DNA of 64,000 nt from Niallia sp. Man26 (GCF_022049065.2 NZ_CP095743.1:945001-1009000), one strand, 5' to 3'; counted from the stretch's first letter, positions 1-8,660 are shown. Translations and numbers: made by a program. Notes: a model not told the origin generated them from the sequence alone.

Positions 1-690
1 GAAGTAAAAGCAGACGGGCAGGACTTATATCCAGAAATAAAGAGGCGTGCGAGAGAAAAGCAATTGCAAAAGCATTCGGACATGGTCCGGTTTGAATTGA
101 TGGAGAGATTTGGTTTTTATGTGACTGAATCATCAGAGCATAATGCTGAATATCATCCATATTTCATTAAGAAGCGCTATCCTGAATTAATTGACCGCTT
201 TCAAATTCCGTTGGATGAATATCCGCGCCGCTGTGTTCAGCAAATCGAAAACTGGGAAAAAATGCGCAAGGAGCTTGTACATAACAGCAATCTAACACAT
301 GTGCGCTCTCATGAATATGGTTCAAGAATTATCGAAGCGATGGAAACAAACAACCCTTTCAAATTTGGAGGCAATGTTTTAAACACAGGCGGCTTAATCA
401 GCAACCTGCCTGAAAAGGCATGTGTCGAGGTGCCGTGCCTTGTTGATCGCAACGGGATATTGCCATGCTATATAGGCGAGCTTCCAGAGCAGCTAGCTGC
501 ATTAAACAGAACTAATATCAATACACAGCTGCTGACAATTGAAGCTGCTGTCACCCGGAAAAAAGAATATATTTATCAAGCAGCCCTGCTGGACCCTCAT
601 ACTGCAGCTGAACTGTCTATTGATGATATTGTTGCCATGTGTGATGATTTAATTGAAGCACATGGAAGCTGGCTGCCGAATTACGAATGA
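1..690 (+). CDS. melA: GH4 alpha-galactosidase (MelA type), C-terminal part
   Basis: Open from base 1, so the start lies outside the window; 229 residues are visible. Residues such as the NTGGLISNLP stretch and the ending in AHGSWLPNY match the C-terminal half of glycoside hydrolase family 4 alpha-galactosidases, which are NAD+ and Mn2+ dependent and hydrolyse melibiose-type alpha-galactosides in the cytoplasm by an oxidation/elimination route. The NAD-binding N-terminus (GxGS motif) is not in the window, so the substrate (alpha-galactoside versus alpha-glucoside or alpha-galacturonide) is inferred from overall similarity only. A hairpin terminator follows six bases after the stop, so it ends its transcript. 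Confidence 0.85.
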   Translation, partial: EVKADGQDLYPEIKRRAREKQLQKHSDMVRFELMERFGFYVTESSEHNAEYHPYFIKKRYPELIDRFQIPLDEYPRRCVQQIENWEKMRKELVHNSNLTHVRSHEYGSRIIEAMETNNPFKFGGNVLNTGGLISNLPEKACVEVPCLVDRNGILPCYIGELPEQLAALNRTNINTQLLTIEAAVTRKKEYIYQAALLDPHTAAELSIDDIVAMCDDLIEAHGSWLPNYE

Positions 691-695
691 AAAAT

Positions 696-728
696 GGATG
701 CATCTATTATGGATGCATCCTGTTTTTT
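696..728 (+). terminator. Rho-independent terminator after melA
   Basis: GGATGCATC (696-704) pairs with GATGCATCC (712-720) around a 7-base loop, followed by TGTTTTTTCT. The converging glycosyltransferase gene ends just beyond, and the A-run on the left may let it work for both strands. Confidence 0.8.
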
Positions 729-730
729 CT

Positions 731-2275
731 TTATTTAATTTTCAAAGCAAGATTTTGATTAACAGTACAATAGAAATGACAGTTTTTACTCTGCTGTTTC
801 TTTAAGCTTTCTATAGATGCCGGGATATGCAATTGCACCTTTTGATAGTCATTGTAGCGCAAATAAAGATTGTACACTGATTTTGGAAGAGCGCTTAGCC
901 ACTCGAGCGGAATGGCTATTATTCCTTCACCATTTTCATCGACGGATGCAGGAAGGCTGAATTCTGATGCTGCGGACTGCCTGTCCCGTAAAAGAAGTTC
1001 TTGGATCGCTGCATCAACACCTGTTGCCTTCAAATGAAGGCTAATATGGTCCGTGTTAGGGGTGCAGTTGGCAAGCTCTGCATGAGCTGGAAGCTCGATA
1101 TATTTATAGGGCTCTGCTAATGGTGACACCATAAAGACTTGATCATCTTTAAAATGAAAGTTCTTTATTTTTGTATTCGCATGCCAGCGGGTGAGTTCTT
1201 CCACTTCCTTATAGCAACCGTTTTTAAAAAGCTGATAGCATGCTTTGTTAATAGGCTTAAAGAAATGATCGCTAATGTCATAATCTAAACTCTTAGCTGT
1301 CCTTAATGTTTTTTTCATTGTCCATACATAGGCTTTCCTTTTCAAATAGTCATTTGCTTTATGCTTTACTGAAGATTTTTCACTTCGCAAAGTATGGTAA
1401 CGGTTGATAAAGCCGGTAAAGCAGTCAAATTCATATAATCTGTTCAGTATCATCTTTTTTATAACAGGATCAAGTTCTTTGCCCTTAAAGTAGCGAATCA
1501 CCTTTTGATTACATTTCATCTTATGTAGGACATTCGTTCTTGAAGTTAAGGAATCTTTATTTTCGTTTTGTCTGTTTAAATAGTAAATGACATCTTTTGT
1601 TGTTGAGATGGATTTACAGCATGCGAGCACATCCATAAAAAATTGCTTATCTTCGGCAAATTTCATGGCAGGAAACTTTAGGCCATTTTCTTTAATAATG
1701 CTCGTTTTCATCATTCTTGCTCGTGGTCCTAAGTGATGAAAGATATGGGGGATAGAAACTGGCGGAACATTCCTTCGCTCTGTGCTTGATTCATGCTCTC
1801 CCACGATTGCTGTACCGTCTGTCCGTATTTTCACAGTTTTACCCACGATATAATCATCATTTGTTTCTTTAAGCACATTATAAAGCTTTTCAAGCCCGGA
1901 TAATTCAAACCAGTCATCTGCATCAAGGAATGAAATATAGGGAGCCTTAGCAAGCTTTATACCTAAGTTTCTTGGGTAGGCAGGTGTCCCTGTATTCTTC
2001 TTTAGGAATGCTAGCTTAATATTTGGATGTTTCTTGCTGTACTCAAGCAGAATGGAGCGGGTATTATCTGTTGAACCGTCATCCACGAGGATGTATTCAA
2101 TTTTTTCTCCTAATGTTTGATTCAAAACAGAATCGATTGTTTTTTTTATAGTGGCATCATTGTTGTATACAGGTGTAACCACCGTTACAATGGGGGCTGC
2201 AGTCTGGTTGGGATGCTGGAAAAGCTCATAATCGCTGGCAGTTTTAGTTTTCGGCCGAAAAAAGAGTAGATTCAT
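731..2275 (-). CDS. Family 2 glycosyltransferase with C-terminal extension
   Basis: 514 residues. Residues 28-140 form a GT-A fold: VTVVTPVYNN (31-39), LVDDGSTDN (63-71) and the metal/nucleotide-binding DADD (118-121). The region from about 145 to 360 is helical and rich in aromatic and basic residues, and the last ~140 residues are a beta-rich extension of the kind seen in polyol-phosphate (teichoic acid) glycosyltransferases. It has no signal peptide or membrane span, so it is cytoplasmic or membrane-peripheral. It probably transfers a sugar to a wall polymer; this is inference from domain layout. It stands alone, reading towards melA. The start is a plain ATG with only a weak ribosome binding site (GGAT). 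Confidence 0.75.
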   Translation of the reverse strand: MNLLFFRPKTKTASDYELFQHPNQTAAPIVTVVTPVYNNDATIKKTIDSVLNQTLGEKIEYILVDDGSTDNTRSILLEYSKKHPNIKLAFLKKNTGTPAYPRNLGIKLAKAPYISFLDADDWFELSGLEKLYNVLKETNDDYIVGKTVKIRTDGTAIVGEHESSTERRNVPPVSIPHIFHHLGPRARMMKTSIIKENGLKFPAMKFAEDKQFFMDVLACCKSISTTKDVIYYLNRQNENKDSLTSRTNVLHKMKCNQKVIRYFKGKELDPVIKKMILNRLYEFDCFTGFINRYHTLRSEKSSVKHKANDYLKRKAYVWTMKKTLRTAKSLDYDISDHFFKPINKACYQLFKNGCYKEVEELTRWHANTKIKNFHFKDDQVFMVSPLAEPYKYIELPAHAELANCTPNTDHISLHLKATGVDAAIQELLLRDRQSAASEFSLPASVDENGEGIIAIPLEWLSALPKSVYNLYLRYNDYQKVQLHIPASIESLKKQQSKNCHFYCTVNQNLALKIK

Positions 2276-2435
2276 CTATCATCCAAACTTTCTTTAATGT
2301 ATTTATTTGAAGCTATTAGTTAAACTAGTGCTATCACCATTATGAAATATTTAGTATAAAACTATACATTTTTCACGAAATTATGCTAGTTTTAGAAATA
2401 AAATCCAAGGGAAAGGGGAGAATAAAATAGAAGTA

Positions 2436-2465
2436 TTGACAATATAAAGGGCAGTCATTTATAAT
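2436..2465 (+). promoter_or_regulatory. Sigma-A promoter of the nag operon
   Basis: TTGACA (2436-2441), 18-base spacer, TATAAT (2460-2465): both hexamers are perfect. Start of transcription is expected near 2472, giving a leader of about 160 bases before nagA. Confidence 0.8.
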
Positions 2466-2469
2466 CTGC

Positions 2470-2484
2470 TTGTAAGCGGTTTCG
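2470..2484 (+). promoter_or_regulatory. cre box (CcpA site) at the nag transcription start
   Basis: TTGTAAGCGGTTTCG matches 14 of 15 positions of the cre consensus WTGNAANCGNWNNCW. Placed at +1, it should give carbon catabolite repression of the amino-sugar operon. Confidence 0.7.
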
Positions 2485-2503
2485 ATTGATCGCTAAAAAA
2501 ATA

Positions 2504-2519
2504 GGTCAGATAATCTAAC
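2504..2519. promoter_or_regulatory. Imperfect palindrome, candidate operator
   Basis: GGTCAGATAATCTAAC lies in the nag leader. An almost identical perfect palindrome, GGTCAGATATTCTGAC, occurs at 7954-7969 after the operon. No regulator is assigned; the GGTC start resembles GntR/HutC-family sites. Confidence 0.4.
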
Positions 2520-2570
2520 AAAAACCAAGCATTATTTTTAATATTTGCTAGAATTGGTTTATATTGAATT

Positions 2571-2591
2571 AACTGGTCTAGACATCTAGTT
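2571..2591. promoter_or_regulatory. NagR (YvoA/DasR-type) dre operator
   Basis: The core ACTGGTCTAGACATCTAGT closely fits the dre box of DasR/NagR regulators (ACTGGTCTAGACCACT-like). It lies in the leader about 40 bases before nagA, and the gene for the matching regulator is third in this operon. Release is expected with glucosamine- or N-acetylglucosamine-6-phosphate. Confidence 0.8.
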
Positions 2592-2632
2592 ATATAGTTG
2601 ATAAATCATTTTCAGTTAGAAGGGATCATGTT

Positions 2633-3835
2633 ATGACAATGAAGGAACAAGGTGAGCTTTTGCTTCTTAAAGACTTAACCATTTACACAGAAGAGGGAGT
2701 GCTCTCAGATGGTTATTTGCTTATGGAGAAAGGAAGGATTCATTCTTACGGAAAATTAGAGGGGCTTGAGAAGACAGAGAACGTGCAAACAATATCATTC
2801 CCTAAAGGAAGCAAGCTTATTCCAGGGATGATTGACATTCATATTCATGGGGCGAAAAATGCCGATGCGATGGATGGTTCACACGATGGACTAAAGACGA
2901 TCGCCGAAATCCTGCCATATGAGGGAACAACAAGCTTTTTAGCGACAACGATGACACAAGGGCAGGAAGAAATTGAATCTGCGCTTACGTGCATTTCGGC
3001 ATTTATAGAAACAGACAACAAACCAGGCCAGGCAGAAATTCTGGGCGTTCATTTAGAAGGACCATTTATTAATGAAAAGAGAGCAGGAGCACAGCCGCTC
3101 GATGCAATTAAAACGGCAGATATTGAGCTTTTCCAAAGATGGAATCAACTGGCTGGTAACCAGATTCGACTGGTTACATTAGCGCCTGAGAAGGAGAATG
3201 GGCTAAAGCTTGCAGCTTACTTAAAAGAGAATGGTATTGTCGCGTCAATGGGACACACAGATGCTGTTTATGAGGAAGTAGTTGAAGCCGTACAAGCAGG
3301 AATGAATCATGTTACACATCTATATAATGGCATGAGAGGTTTCCATCATAGAGACCCAGGCACAGCTGGAGCTGTCCTCCTTCATGATGAGTTAACAGCA
3401 GAGATGATTGTAGATGGAGTTCATATCCATCCAGAAATCGTCAAACTGACCTATAAACAAAAGGGGAAGGATAAAATCATTCTGATAACAGACAGCATGA
3501 GAGCAAAATGGCTTGAGGATGGTGTTTCCTCACTAGGCGGTCAGAAAGTAATTGTAAAAGACGGCAAAGCGTTGCTCGAAAATGGGGCTCTTGCTGGAAG
3601 CACTTTAAAGATGAATGATGCACTCACCAATATGATGGCTTTTACAGGCTGTTCGTTAGAGGATGTCATCACAATGGGTGCTTATAATCCAGCTAAACAA
3701 ATTGGCGTTTTAGATAGAAAAGGCAGTATTAAAACAGGCAAGGATGCAGATTTAGTCGTACTAGATGACAACAATAAAGTAATCTTAACCATTTGCAGAG
3801 GAATAATCGCAGCAAAATCCGGAGGTGCAGAATAA
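2633..3835 (+). CDS. nagA: N-acetylglucosamine-6-phosphate deacetylase
   Basis: 400 residues, normal length. Removes acetate from GlcNAc-6-P in the cytoplasm to give GlcN-6-P, the substrate of NagB encoded next. It belongs to the amidohydrolase TIM-barrel superfamily: metal-binding HIH at 70-72 in GMIDIHIHGA, a second HLEGPF motif near 140, MGHT near 206, HLYNGM near 229 and the catalytic Asp in ITDSM near 285. ATG 2633 is preferred over ATG 2639 because AGAAGGG lies about ten bases upstream. The stop codon overlaps the nagB start by one base (TAATG), so translation is coupled. Confidence 0.95.
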   Translation: MTMKEQGELLLLKDLTIYTEEGVLSDGYLLMEKGRIHSYGKLEGLEKTENVQTISFPKGSKLIPGMIDIHIHGAKNADAMDGSHDGLKTIAEILPYEGTTSFLATTMTQGQEEIESALTCISAFIETDNKPGQAEILGVHLEGPFINEKRAGAQPLDAIKTADIELFQRWNQLAGNQIRLVTLAPEKENGLKLAAYLKENGIVASMGHTDAVYEEVVEAVQAGMNHVTHLYNGMRGFHHRDPGTAGAVLLHDELTAEMIVDGVHIHPEIVKLTYKQKGKDKIILITDSMRAKWLEDGVSSLGGQKVIVKDGKALLENGALAGSTLKMNDALTNMMAFTGCSLEDVITMGAYNPAKQIGVLDRKGSIKTGKDADLVVLDDNNKVILTICRGIIAAKSGGAE

Positions 3836-4587
3836 TGAAATGGATCGAAGTAGATAACTATGAAAAAATGAGTGCGCAGGCAGCAGATGCCATCATCAGA
3901 CTTGTGAAGGAAAAGCCTGATGCTATTCTTGGTTTGGCAACTGGCGGAACACCTGCTGGGACATATAAACGTCTTGCAGAAGACTTTAAGCAAAACAAAA
4001 CATCCTATGAAAACATCAAAACTGTTAACTTAGACGAATATGTGGGCTTAGAGGCAAATAGTGAACAAAGCTATTCCTATTATATGGATAAGCATCTGTT
4101 TGATCATATTGACATTAAAAGAGAAAATGTTCATCTTCCAAAGGCGGAAACACCGCCATATGAACAAGATGCCGCAGAATATGAGGAGCTGATCGACAAA
4201 TTAGGAGGAGTGGACTTACAAATTCTTGGTATTGGCGAAAATGGCCATATTGGCTTCAATGAGCCGGGCACATCATTTACCTCGAAGACAAGTGTTGTCG
4301 AATTGGATGAGTCAACAAGAGAGGCAAATGCAAGATACTTTGAAAATCGCGATGACGTACCGACACATGCGATTTCTATGGGGATCTCTACCATCATGAA
4401 AAGCAGAAAAATTATTTTGCTCGCTTCAGGCAGCAAAAAAGCGCCGATCTTATATAATCTTTTCCAAACAGAGGTGACAGAGGATATTCCTGCATCTATT
4501 CTGAAGCAGCATCCAGATGTAACAATAATTGCAGACAGTGAAGCTTTGGCAATTTTGAAGGATAAAGAAGGAAGTGTGTATCGTTGA
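3835..4587 (+). CDS. nagB: Glucosamine-6-phosphate deaminase
   Basis: 250 residues. Converts glucosamine-6-phosphate to fructose-6-phosphate and ammonia, feeding amino sugars into glycolysis. Motifs: GLATGGTPAGTY phosphate loop near 33-44, LDEY with catalytic Asp67, and GENGHIGFNEP with His138 and Glu143. A longer frame opens at 3793, but the start at 3835 has a perfect GGAGGTG seven bases upstream and aligns with the family N-terminus MKWIEV. It overlaps nagA by one base and the regulator gene by four. Confidence 0.96.
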   Translation: MKWIEVDNYEKMSAQAADAIIRLVKEKPDAILGLATGGTPAGTYKRLAEDFKQNKTSYENIKTVNLDEYVGLEANSEQSYSYYMDKHLFDHIDIKRENVHLPKAETPPYEQDAAEYEELIDKLGGVDLQILGIGENGHIGFNEPGTSFTSKTSVVELDESTREANARYFENRDDVPTHAISMGISTIMKSRKIILLASGSKKAPILYNLFQTEVTEDIPASILKQHPDVTIIADSEALAILKDKEGSVYR

Positions 4588-5300
4588 TTATTAAGGATTC
4601 CCATATTCCAATCTATTTTCAGCTGGAAACGGAAATAAAGGAGCTTGTAAAGGGCTTAAATCCTGGGGACCCAATTAGTTCTGAAAGAGAATTTGCAGAG
4701 AAATATGACATCAGCAGAATGACTGTCCGTCAAGCTATCAATAATCTTGTCAATGAAGGTATTTTAGTTAGAAAGAGAGGCAAAGGAACCTTCGTTGCAG
4801 CACAGAAGGTAGAGCAGCCTCTTTCCGGCTTGACGAGTTTTTCAGAGGATATGCGTTCAAGGGGGATGAAGCCGCAGACGAAAATCCTTTCTTTTCAACA
4901 AATCAGTTCTGACAAAAATATTGCTGCAAAGCTGAAAATAGAAGAAAACATGCCGGTATATGAAGTGAGCCGTCTAAGGCTAGCAGATGAAAGTCCAATG
5001 GCGCTGGAGGTTTCTTATTTACCGGCCCATATTATCACTGACCTGACCGAAAAAACCATTCACGCCTCCCTTTATGATTATATTGAAAAGGAGCTGCAGC
5101 TTACAATCAGCCATGCATCACAAACGCTGGAGTCATCCCTTGCTCAAGGAAATGAATGCAATTTATTAAAAATTGAGGAAGGCGATCCTGTGCTGCTTAT
5201 TGAACGCTACAGCTATTTGGAAAATGGAGCGGCCTTTGAGTATGTTAAATCCATTTACAGAGGAGACCGCTATAAATTTGTCATCGATATGAAGAGGTGA
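4584..5300 (+). CDS. nagR: GntR/HutC-family repressor of N-acetylglucosamine use
   Basis: 238 residues. The N-terminal winged helix (about 5-72) carries SEREFAEKYDISRMTVRQAINNL-like recognition sequence and a wing RKRGKGTFV; the UTRA effector domain follows (about 90-235). This is the YvoA/NagR arrangement, and the gene sits in its own target operon behind a dre box, so autoregulation is likely. The start is TTG 4584 inside the nagB stop (TTGA overlap), with GGAAG about ten bases upstream. GlcN-6-P and GlcNAc-6-P are the known effectors in this family. Confidence 0.9.
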   Translation: MIIKDSHIPIYFQLETEIKELVKGLNPGDPISSEREFAEKYDISRMTVRQAINNLVNEGILVRKRGKGTFVAAQKVEQPLSGLTSFSEDMRSRGMKPQTKILSFQQISSDKNIAAKLKIEENMPVYEVSRLRLADESPMALEVSYLPAHIITDLTEKTIHASLYDYIEKELQLTISHASQTLESSLAQGNECNLLKIEEGDPVLLIERYSYLENGAAFEYVKSIYRGDRYKFVIDMKR

Positions 5301-5304
5301 AAAT

Positions 5305-6225
5305 ATGAGCGAATTAAGAGGAACAGAGCAGCGCAATCCACACAGTCTTCATTTAGATGAATGGTCAACACTAGAGATTGTTCAATTTATGAACAAGGAG
5401 GATGAAGGAGTTGCTCAGGCAGTCCGTGGAGCACTGGCAGAAATTAGCCTTGCCGTCGATGGGATTGCTGACAGATGGAAGCGCGGCGGCAGATGCTTTG
5501 TTGTTGGGGCAGGGACGAGTGGCAGACTGGCGGTAGTTGATGCAGTAGAGCTAGTTCCGACGTTTTCAATCGCGCAAAACAGATGGGTGCCTCTCCTTGC
5601 TGGCGGATATGAAGCAATGTGGAATTCCCTTGAAGAAACAGAGGATGATGATAACTGGATTATTGCTGCACTGAACAGCCACTCTCTTGCAAAGGACGAT
5701 GTGGTGATAGGGGTAACAGCCAGCGGGTCAACACCTTTCGTTCTCGCTGCTGCAAAACTTGCAGCTCAAGTCGGTGCGATGACAATTGGAATCAGCAACA
5801 ATGAACAAACTGTTTTATCCTCTATATGCGAAATCGGGATAGAGGCGCCAACAGGACCTGAAGTGATTAGGGGATCAACAAGGCTGAAGGCAGGCACAGC
5901 TCAAAAAATGATTTTGAATATGCTGTCAACAGCAACGATGACAAAGCTCGGCAAAGTATATCAAAATGAAATGGCAGACATGAAACTGATTAACAAAAAG
6001 CTTGTGGACAGAGCTGTGCAGATGCTGATTAACATAACAGATACAACAGAGGAAGAGGCGCGGGCTGCTCTTATGAGTGCAGACCTTAACTTGAAATCAG
6101 CAGCATTTTTGATTCTGACAGGTGCAGCAGCTGAGGAAGCAGCGGAATTCTTAACACAATCAGAGGGGCATTTAAAAAAAGCGATTCAGCTTTATTTCCA
6201 GGACGTAAAGGAGGGGAGGGCTTAA
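5305..6225 (+). CDS. murQ: N-acetylmuramic acid 6-phosphate etherase
   Basis: 306 residues, family length. Cleaves the lactyl ether of MurNAc-6-P to GlcNAc-6-P and D-lactate, so its product goes straight to NagA. The SIS sugar-isomerase fold is clear: VVGAGTSGRLAVVDAVEL (67-84) and the second GVTASGSTPFVLAA motif near 136-149. A small helical C-terminal region ends the protein. It starts four bases after nagR. Its presence in a nag operon links recycling of peptidoglycan sugars to GlcNAc use; no MurNAc-specific transporter (MurP) gene or murR is seen here. Confidence 0.95.
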   Translation: MSELRGTEQRNPHSLHLDEWSTLEIVQFMNKEDEGVAQAVRGALAEISLAVDGIADRWKRGGRCFVVGAGTSGRLAVVDAVELVPTFSIAQNRWVPLLAGGYEAMWNSLEETEDDDNWIIAALNSHSLAKDDVVIGVTASGSTPFVLAAAKLAAQVGAMTIGISNNEQTVLSSICEIGIEAPTGPEVIRGSTRLKAGTAQKMILNMLSTATMTKLGKVYQNEMADMKLINKKLVDRAVQMLINITDTTEEEARAALMSADLNLKSAAFLILTGAAAEEAAEFLTQSEGHLKKAIQLYFQDVKEGRA

Positions 6226-6296
6226 ACGAACAAAGAAGATTAATCTAAGCTATTATATATAATTTTTTTACTTTGAAAAACTAAAGGGGTAATAGT

Positions 6297-7745
6297 ATGA
6301 AAGCTTATTTGCAAAAACTTGGTCGAGCTTTAATGCTGCCTGTAGCTGTATTGCCAGCGGCAGCGATTTTAATGGGGATAGGTTATGCAATCGACCCTTC
6401 TGGATGGGGAGCAGACAGTCCAACAGCAGCTTTTCTAATAAAGGCTGGTTCTTCCATTCTTGACAATATTCCATATTTATTTGCAGTTGGGGTTGCATTA
6501 GGATTATCTAAGGATAAGGATGGATCTGCTGCGTTAAGCGGTTTAGTAGCATTTCTAGTTATTAAGACATTGTTATCCACAAATTCCGTTGCGATGCTTC
6601 AAGGAGTTAATCCAGAAGATGTGAATATTGCCTTTACAAAAATTGAAAATGCCTTTATTGGGATGCTTTCTGGTATAGTCGCATCGATTATGTATAATCG
6701 CTTCAGCAAAACACAGCTTCCAGCCGCATTTGCATTTTTCAGCGGCAAAAGGCTTGTTCCAATTCTAAGTGCTGTCAGTATGCTTGTAGTTGCTGTTATC
6801 TTATTATTCTTATGGCCGGCTATCTACAGCGGATTAGTATCATTTGGAACACAAATCAGTAAGCTAGGAGCAATCGGAGCAGGTTTATATGGTTTCTTCA
6901 ACAGACTGCTTATCCCGACAGGTCTCCATCATGCGCTGAATGCCGTATTCTGGTTTGACTTAGCAGGTATTAATGATATCGGGAACTTCTGGGCTGGCAA
7001 AGGGGAAAAAGGTGTGACCGGTATGTATCAAGCAGGCTTCTTCCCTGTTATGATGTTCGGATTGCCAGCAGCTGCTTTGGCAATGTACCATACAGCTAAG
7101 ACGAAAAGAAAGAAGCAAGTCGCATCCCTTATGCTTGCAGCAGGAATTGCGGCATTCGTAACAGGTGTAACAGAGCCAATTGAATTTGCCTTTATGTTTG
7201 CAGCACCTGGATTGTATTTAGTTCATGCCGTGCTTACTGGTTTCTCACTGGCAATCGCGTCCTTCTTCCATTGGACGGCCGGGTTCTCCTTCAGCGGTGG
7301 CTTAATTGATTTTATTTTAAGCTCACGGCTGCCTTTGGCAAACCAGCCGTATATGCTGATTGTTCAAGGGTTGGTTTTCGCCGTTATTTATTATACGCTG
7401 TTCCGCTTTTTAATCACGAAGTTTAACTTGACGACACCAGGACGTGAGGAAGAGACTGCTGAAGAAGCAGCGGTAACAACACAGACTGGTGATAACAAAT
7501 TTGCTGCAATGGCTTCACAAATATACGAAGGTTTAGGCGGAGATGAAAATGTCGCTTCTGTCGATAACTGTGTAACAAGATTAAGAATTGAAGTGAAAGA
7601 CATGAATGCAGTAAATCAGAATAAAATCAAAGCGACGGGAGTGCCGGGAATTAATATCGTCGGCCCAACTAGCATTCAAGTCATTGTCGGCACACAAGTG
7701 CAGTTTGTTGCAGATGAAATAGAGAAAATCAGACACGAAGACTAA
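6297..7745 (+). CDS. nagP: PTS transporter EIICB, N-acetylglucosamine type
   Basis: 482 residues. The IIC membrane domain (about 1-380, roughly ten spans, with the GLHHALNAVFWF and TGVTEPIEFAFMF motifs of glucose-family PTS permeases) is followed by a IIB domain with the phosphorylated Cys425 in SVDNCVTRLR. There is no IIA domain, as in B. subtilis NagP, so phosphate must come from a IIA of another PTS protein. It imports and phosphorylates the sugar to GlcNAc-6-P. Last gene of the operon, 71 bases after murQ. Because murQ is adjacent, MurNAc uptake by this permease is an open alternative. Confidence 0.88.
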   Translation: MKAYLQKLGRALMLPVAVLPAAAILMGIGYAIDPSGWGADSPTAAFLIKAGSSILDNIPYLFAVGVALGLSKDKDGSAALSGLVAFLVIKTLLSTNSVAMLQGVNPEDVNIAFTKIENAFIGMLSGIVASIMYNRFSKTQLPAAFAFFSGKRLVPILSAVSMLVVAVILLFLWPAIYSGLVSFGTQISKLGAIGAGLYGFFNRLLIPTGLHHALNAVFWFDLAGINDIGNFWAGKGEKGVTGMYQAGFFPVMMFGLPAAALAMYHTAKTKRKKQVASLMLAAGIAAFVTGVTEPIEFAFMFAAPGLYLVHAVLTGFSLAIASFFHWTAGFSFSGGLIDFILSSRLPLANQPYMLIVQGLVFAVIYYTLFRFLITKFNLTTPGREEETAEEAAVTTQTGDNKFAAMASQIYEGLGGDENVASVDNCVTRLRIEVKDMNAVNQNKIKATGVPGINIVGPTSIQVIVGTQVQFVADEIEKIRHED

Positions 7746-7766
7746 CAGCTGTCTCTTAAAATACGA

Positions 7767-7799
7767 ACAAATCCCGATTAAAAGGTAATCGGGATTTGT
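7767..7799 (+). terminator. Terminator of the nag operon
   Basis: A perfect 14-base stem, ACAAATCCCGATTA (7767-7780) with TAATCGGGATTTGT (7786-7799), loop AAAGG. The U-tract is part of the stem's right arm rather than a long run after it. Confidence 0.75.
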
Positions 7800-7948
7800 T
7801 GTATGTTAATGGAGGCGTAACTCCTGTTATAAATAATCTTAAGAGTGATATTCACAAGAATTCTGCTCTTTTATTAAAAAAGTAATTTTCTAAATAATTT
7901 TATAATGATATGATATGTAACAAGATTAAAGAGATTTGGTTAAAGTGA

Positions 7949-7973
7949 AAACTGGTCAGATATTCTGACAAGT
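7949..7973. promoter_or_regulatory. Palindromic candidate operator after nagP
   Basis: A perfect inverted repeat GGTCAGA/TCTGAC is centred on TAT at 7961-7963, with flanking ACT/AGT extending the symmetry. The motif is shared with 2504-2519, and the first eight bases (AACTGGTC) equal those of the dre box at 2571. It is followed after about nine bases by a T7 run, so a weak terminator is an alternative. The rest of 7800-8185 is AT-rich with no gene that I can see. Confidence 0.4.
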
Positions 7974-8134
7974 GTCTCGTTTTTTTACATGAAAAGAGGT
8001 AAACTAACGCAAAAGAGTGTTTTTTTTCTATTTAATAGGGAATGTTGTTTTTGGATATAGTTCGTATTTTGCTTGGATTTTATTATTTTAGAACTGTTTT
8101 TTTATAATTTTTTATTTAAAAAGCGCACATTTTG

Positions 8135-8163
8135 TTGTAAATAAATAAAAAGGTATGTATAAT
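8135..8163 (+). promoter_or_regulatory. Sigma-A promoter of the DUF2294 gene
   Basis: TTGTAA (8135-8140), 17-base spacer, TATAAT (8158-8163). It ends 22 bases before the start codon, so the leader is very short. Confidence 0.6.
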
Positions 8164-8185
8164 ACAGGTATAAACAGTTTGGCAG

Positions 8186-8530
8186 GTGATTATCATAGAT
8201 TCGAATGAAACGAAAAGATTACTTTCTCAAATCTATAATAAAGTATCAAAGGAATTGTTTGGTGCTGGTACCACATTGCTGAAAGTAACCATCGATCAAA
8301 ACGTAATAACCTTGCAAGCCAAGCATCCGAGGGCTTCCCGATCAGCTGCACTGGAAGGGGAAGTGCCGAGCTTAAAGCTAGAGGTGGATTTCCATCTGTC
8401 TCTATTGTTTAAGAAAAAGTTCAGGCAGCAGCTTGAGGAACAAACAGGCTGGAATATTGAAGCTTTATTAAGAGATTACGATTCATTCACTCAATTTGCT
8501 TTTACAAATATCGTCTTAAATACTAAATAA
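8186..8530 (+). CDS. DUF2294 family protein
   Basis: 114 residues, small and soluble, without signal peptide. The pattern (helical N-terminus, GAGTTLLKVTIDQNVITLQ strand pair, then a long basic helix) fits the DUF2294 family, whose function is unknown. The only usable start is GTG 8186; the ribosome binding site (GGCAGG) is poor and a stop lies 15 bases upstream, so the true start may be a rare ATT at 8189. It has its own promoter and terminator, so it is a single-gene unit unrelated to its neighbours. Confidence 0.6.
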   Translation: MIIIDSNETKRLLSQIYNKVSKELFGAGTTLLKVTIDQNVITLQAKHPRASRSAALEGEVPSLKLEVDFHLSLLFKKKFRQQLEEQTGWNIEALLRDYDSFTQFAFTNIVLNTK

Positions 8531-8608
8531 TGAGGATTTTTGCTTGGATTTATCTGAGTGAAACGCCAAAATATAAGACTAAGATAGTTTTCCCTTTGTT
8601 TATCAAAG

Positions 8609-8660
8609 AAAAGACAATCTTAAGTAGAAGAATGATTCTATTTAAGATTGTCTTTTTTTG
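8609..8660 (+). terminator. Terminator after the DUF2294 gene
   Basis: AAAAGACAATCTTAA (8609-8623) pairs with TTAAGATTGTCTTTT (8642-8656), and the T-run continues to 8659. The downstream stretch to 8765 holds a small CGCCTTTAAGGCG hairpin and no convincing promoter; no purine riboswitch pattern was found. Confidence 0.8.

Larger units (their letters stand above)
2276..2632. promoter_or_regulatory. Divergent regulatory region between glycosyltransferase and nag operon
   Basis: 357 bases without a gene. Contents on the plus strand in order: sigma-A promoter, cre box, a palindrome shared with the far end of the operon, and a NagR dre box (listed separately). I see no clear promoter for the opposing glycosyltransferase gene beyond AT-rich sequence. 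Confidence 0.6.

Noticed and set aside
3793..3834. Longer N-terminus for nagB
   Set aside because: It would overlap nagA by 43 bases, and the internal ATG at 3835 has a perfect site and the family's N-terminus.
8186..8188. Start codon of the DUF2294 gene taken as certain
   Set aside because: Kept as GTG but with low trust: weak ribosome binding site, and an ATT start three bases on cannot be excluded.
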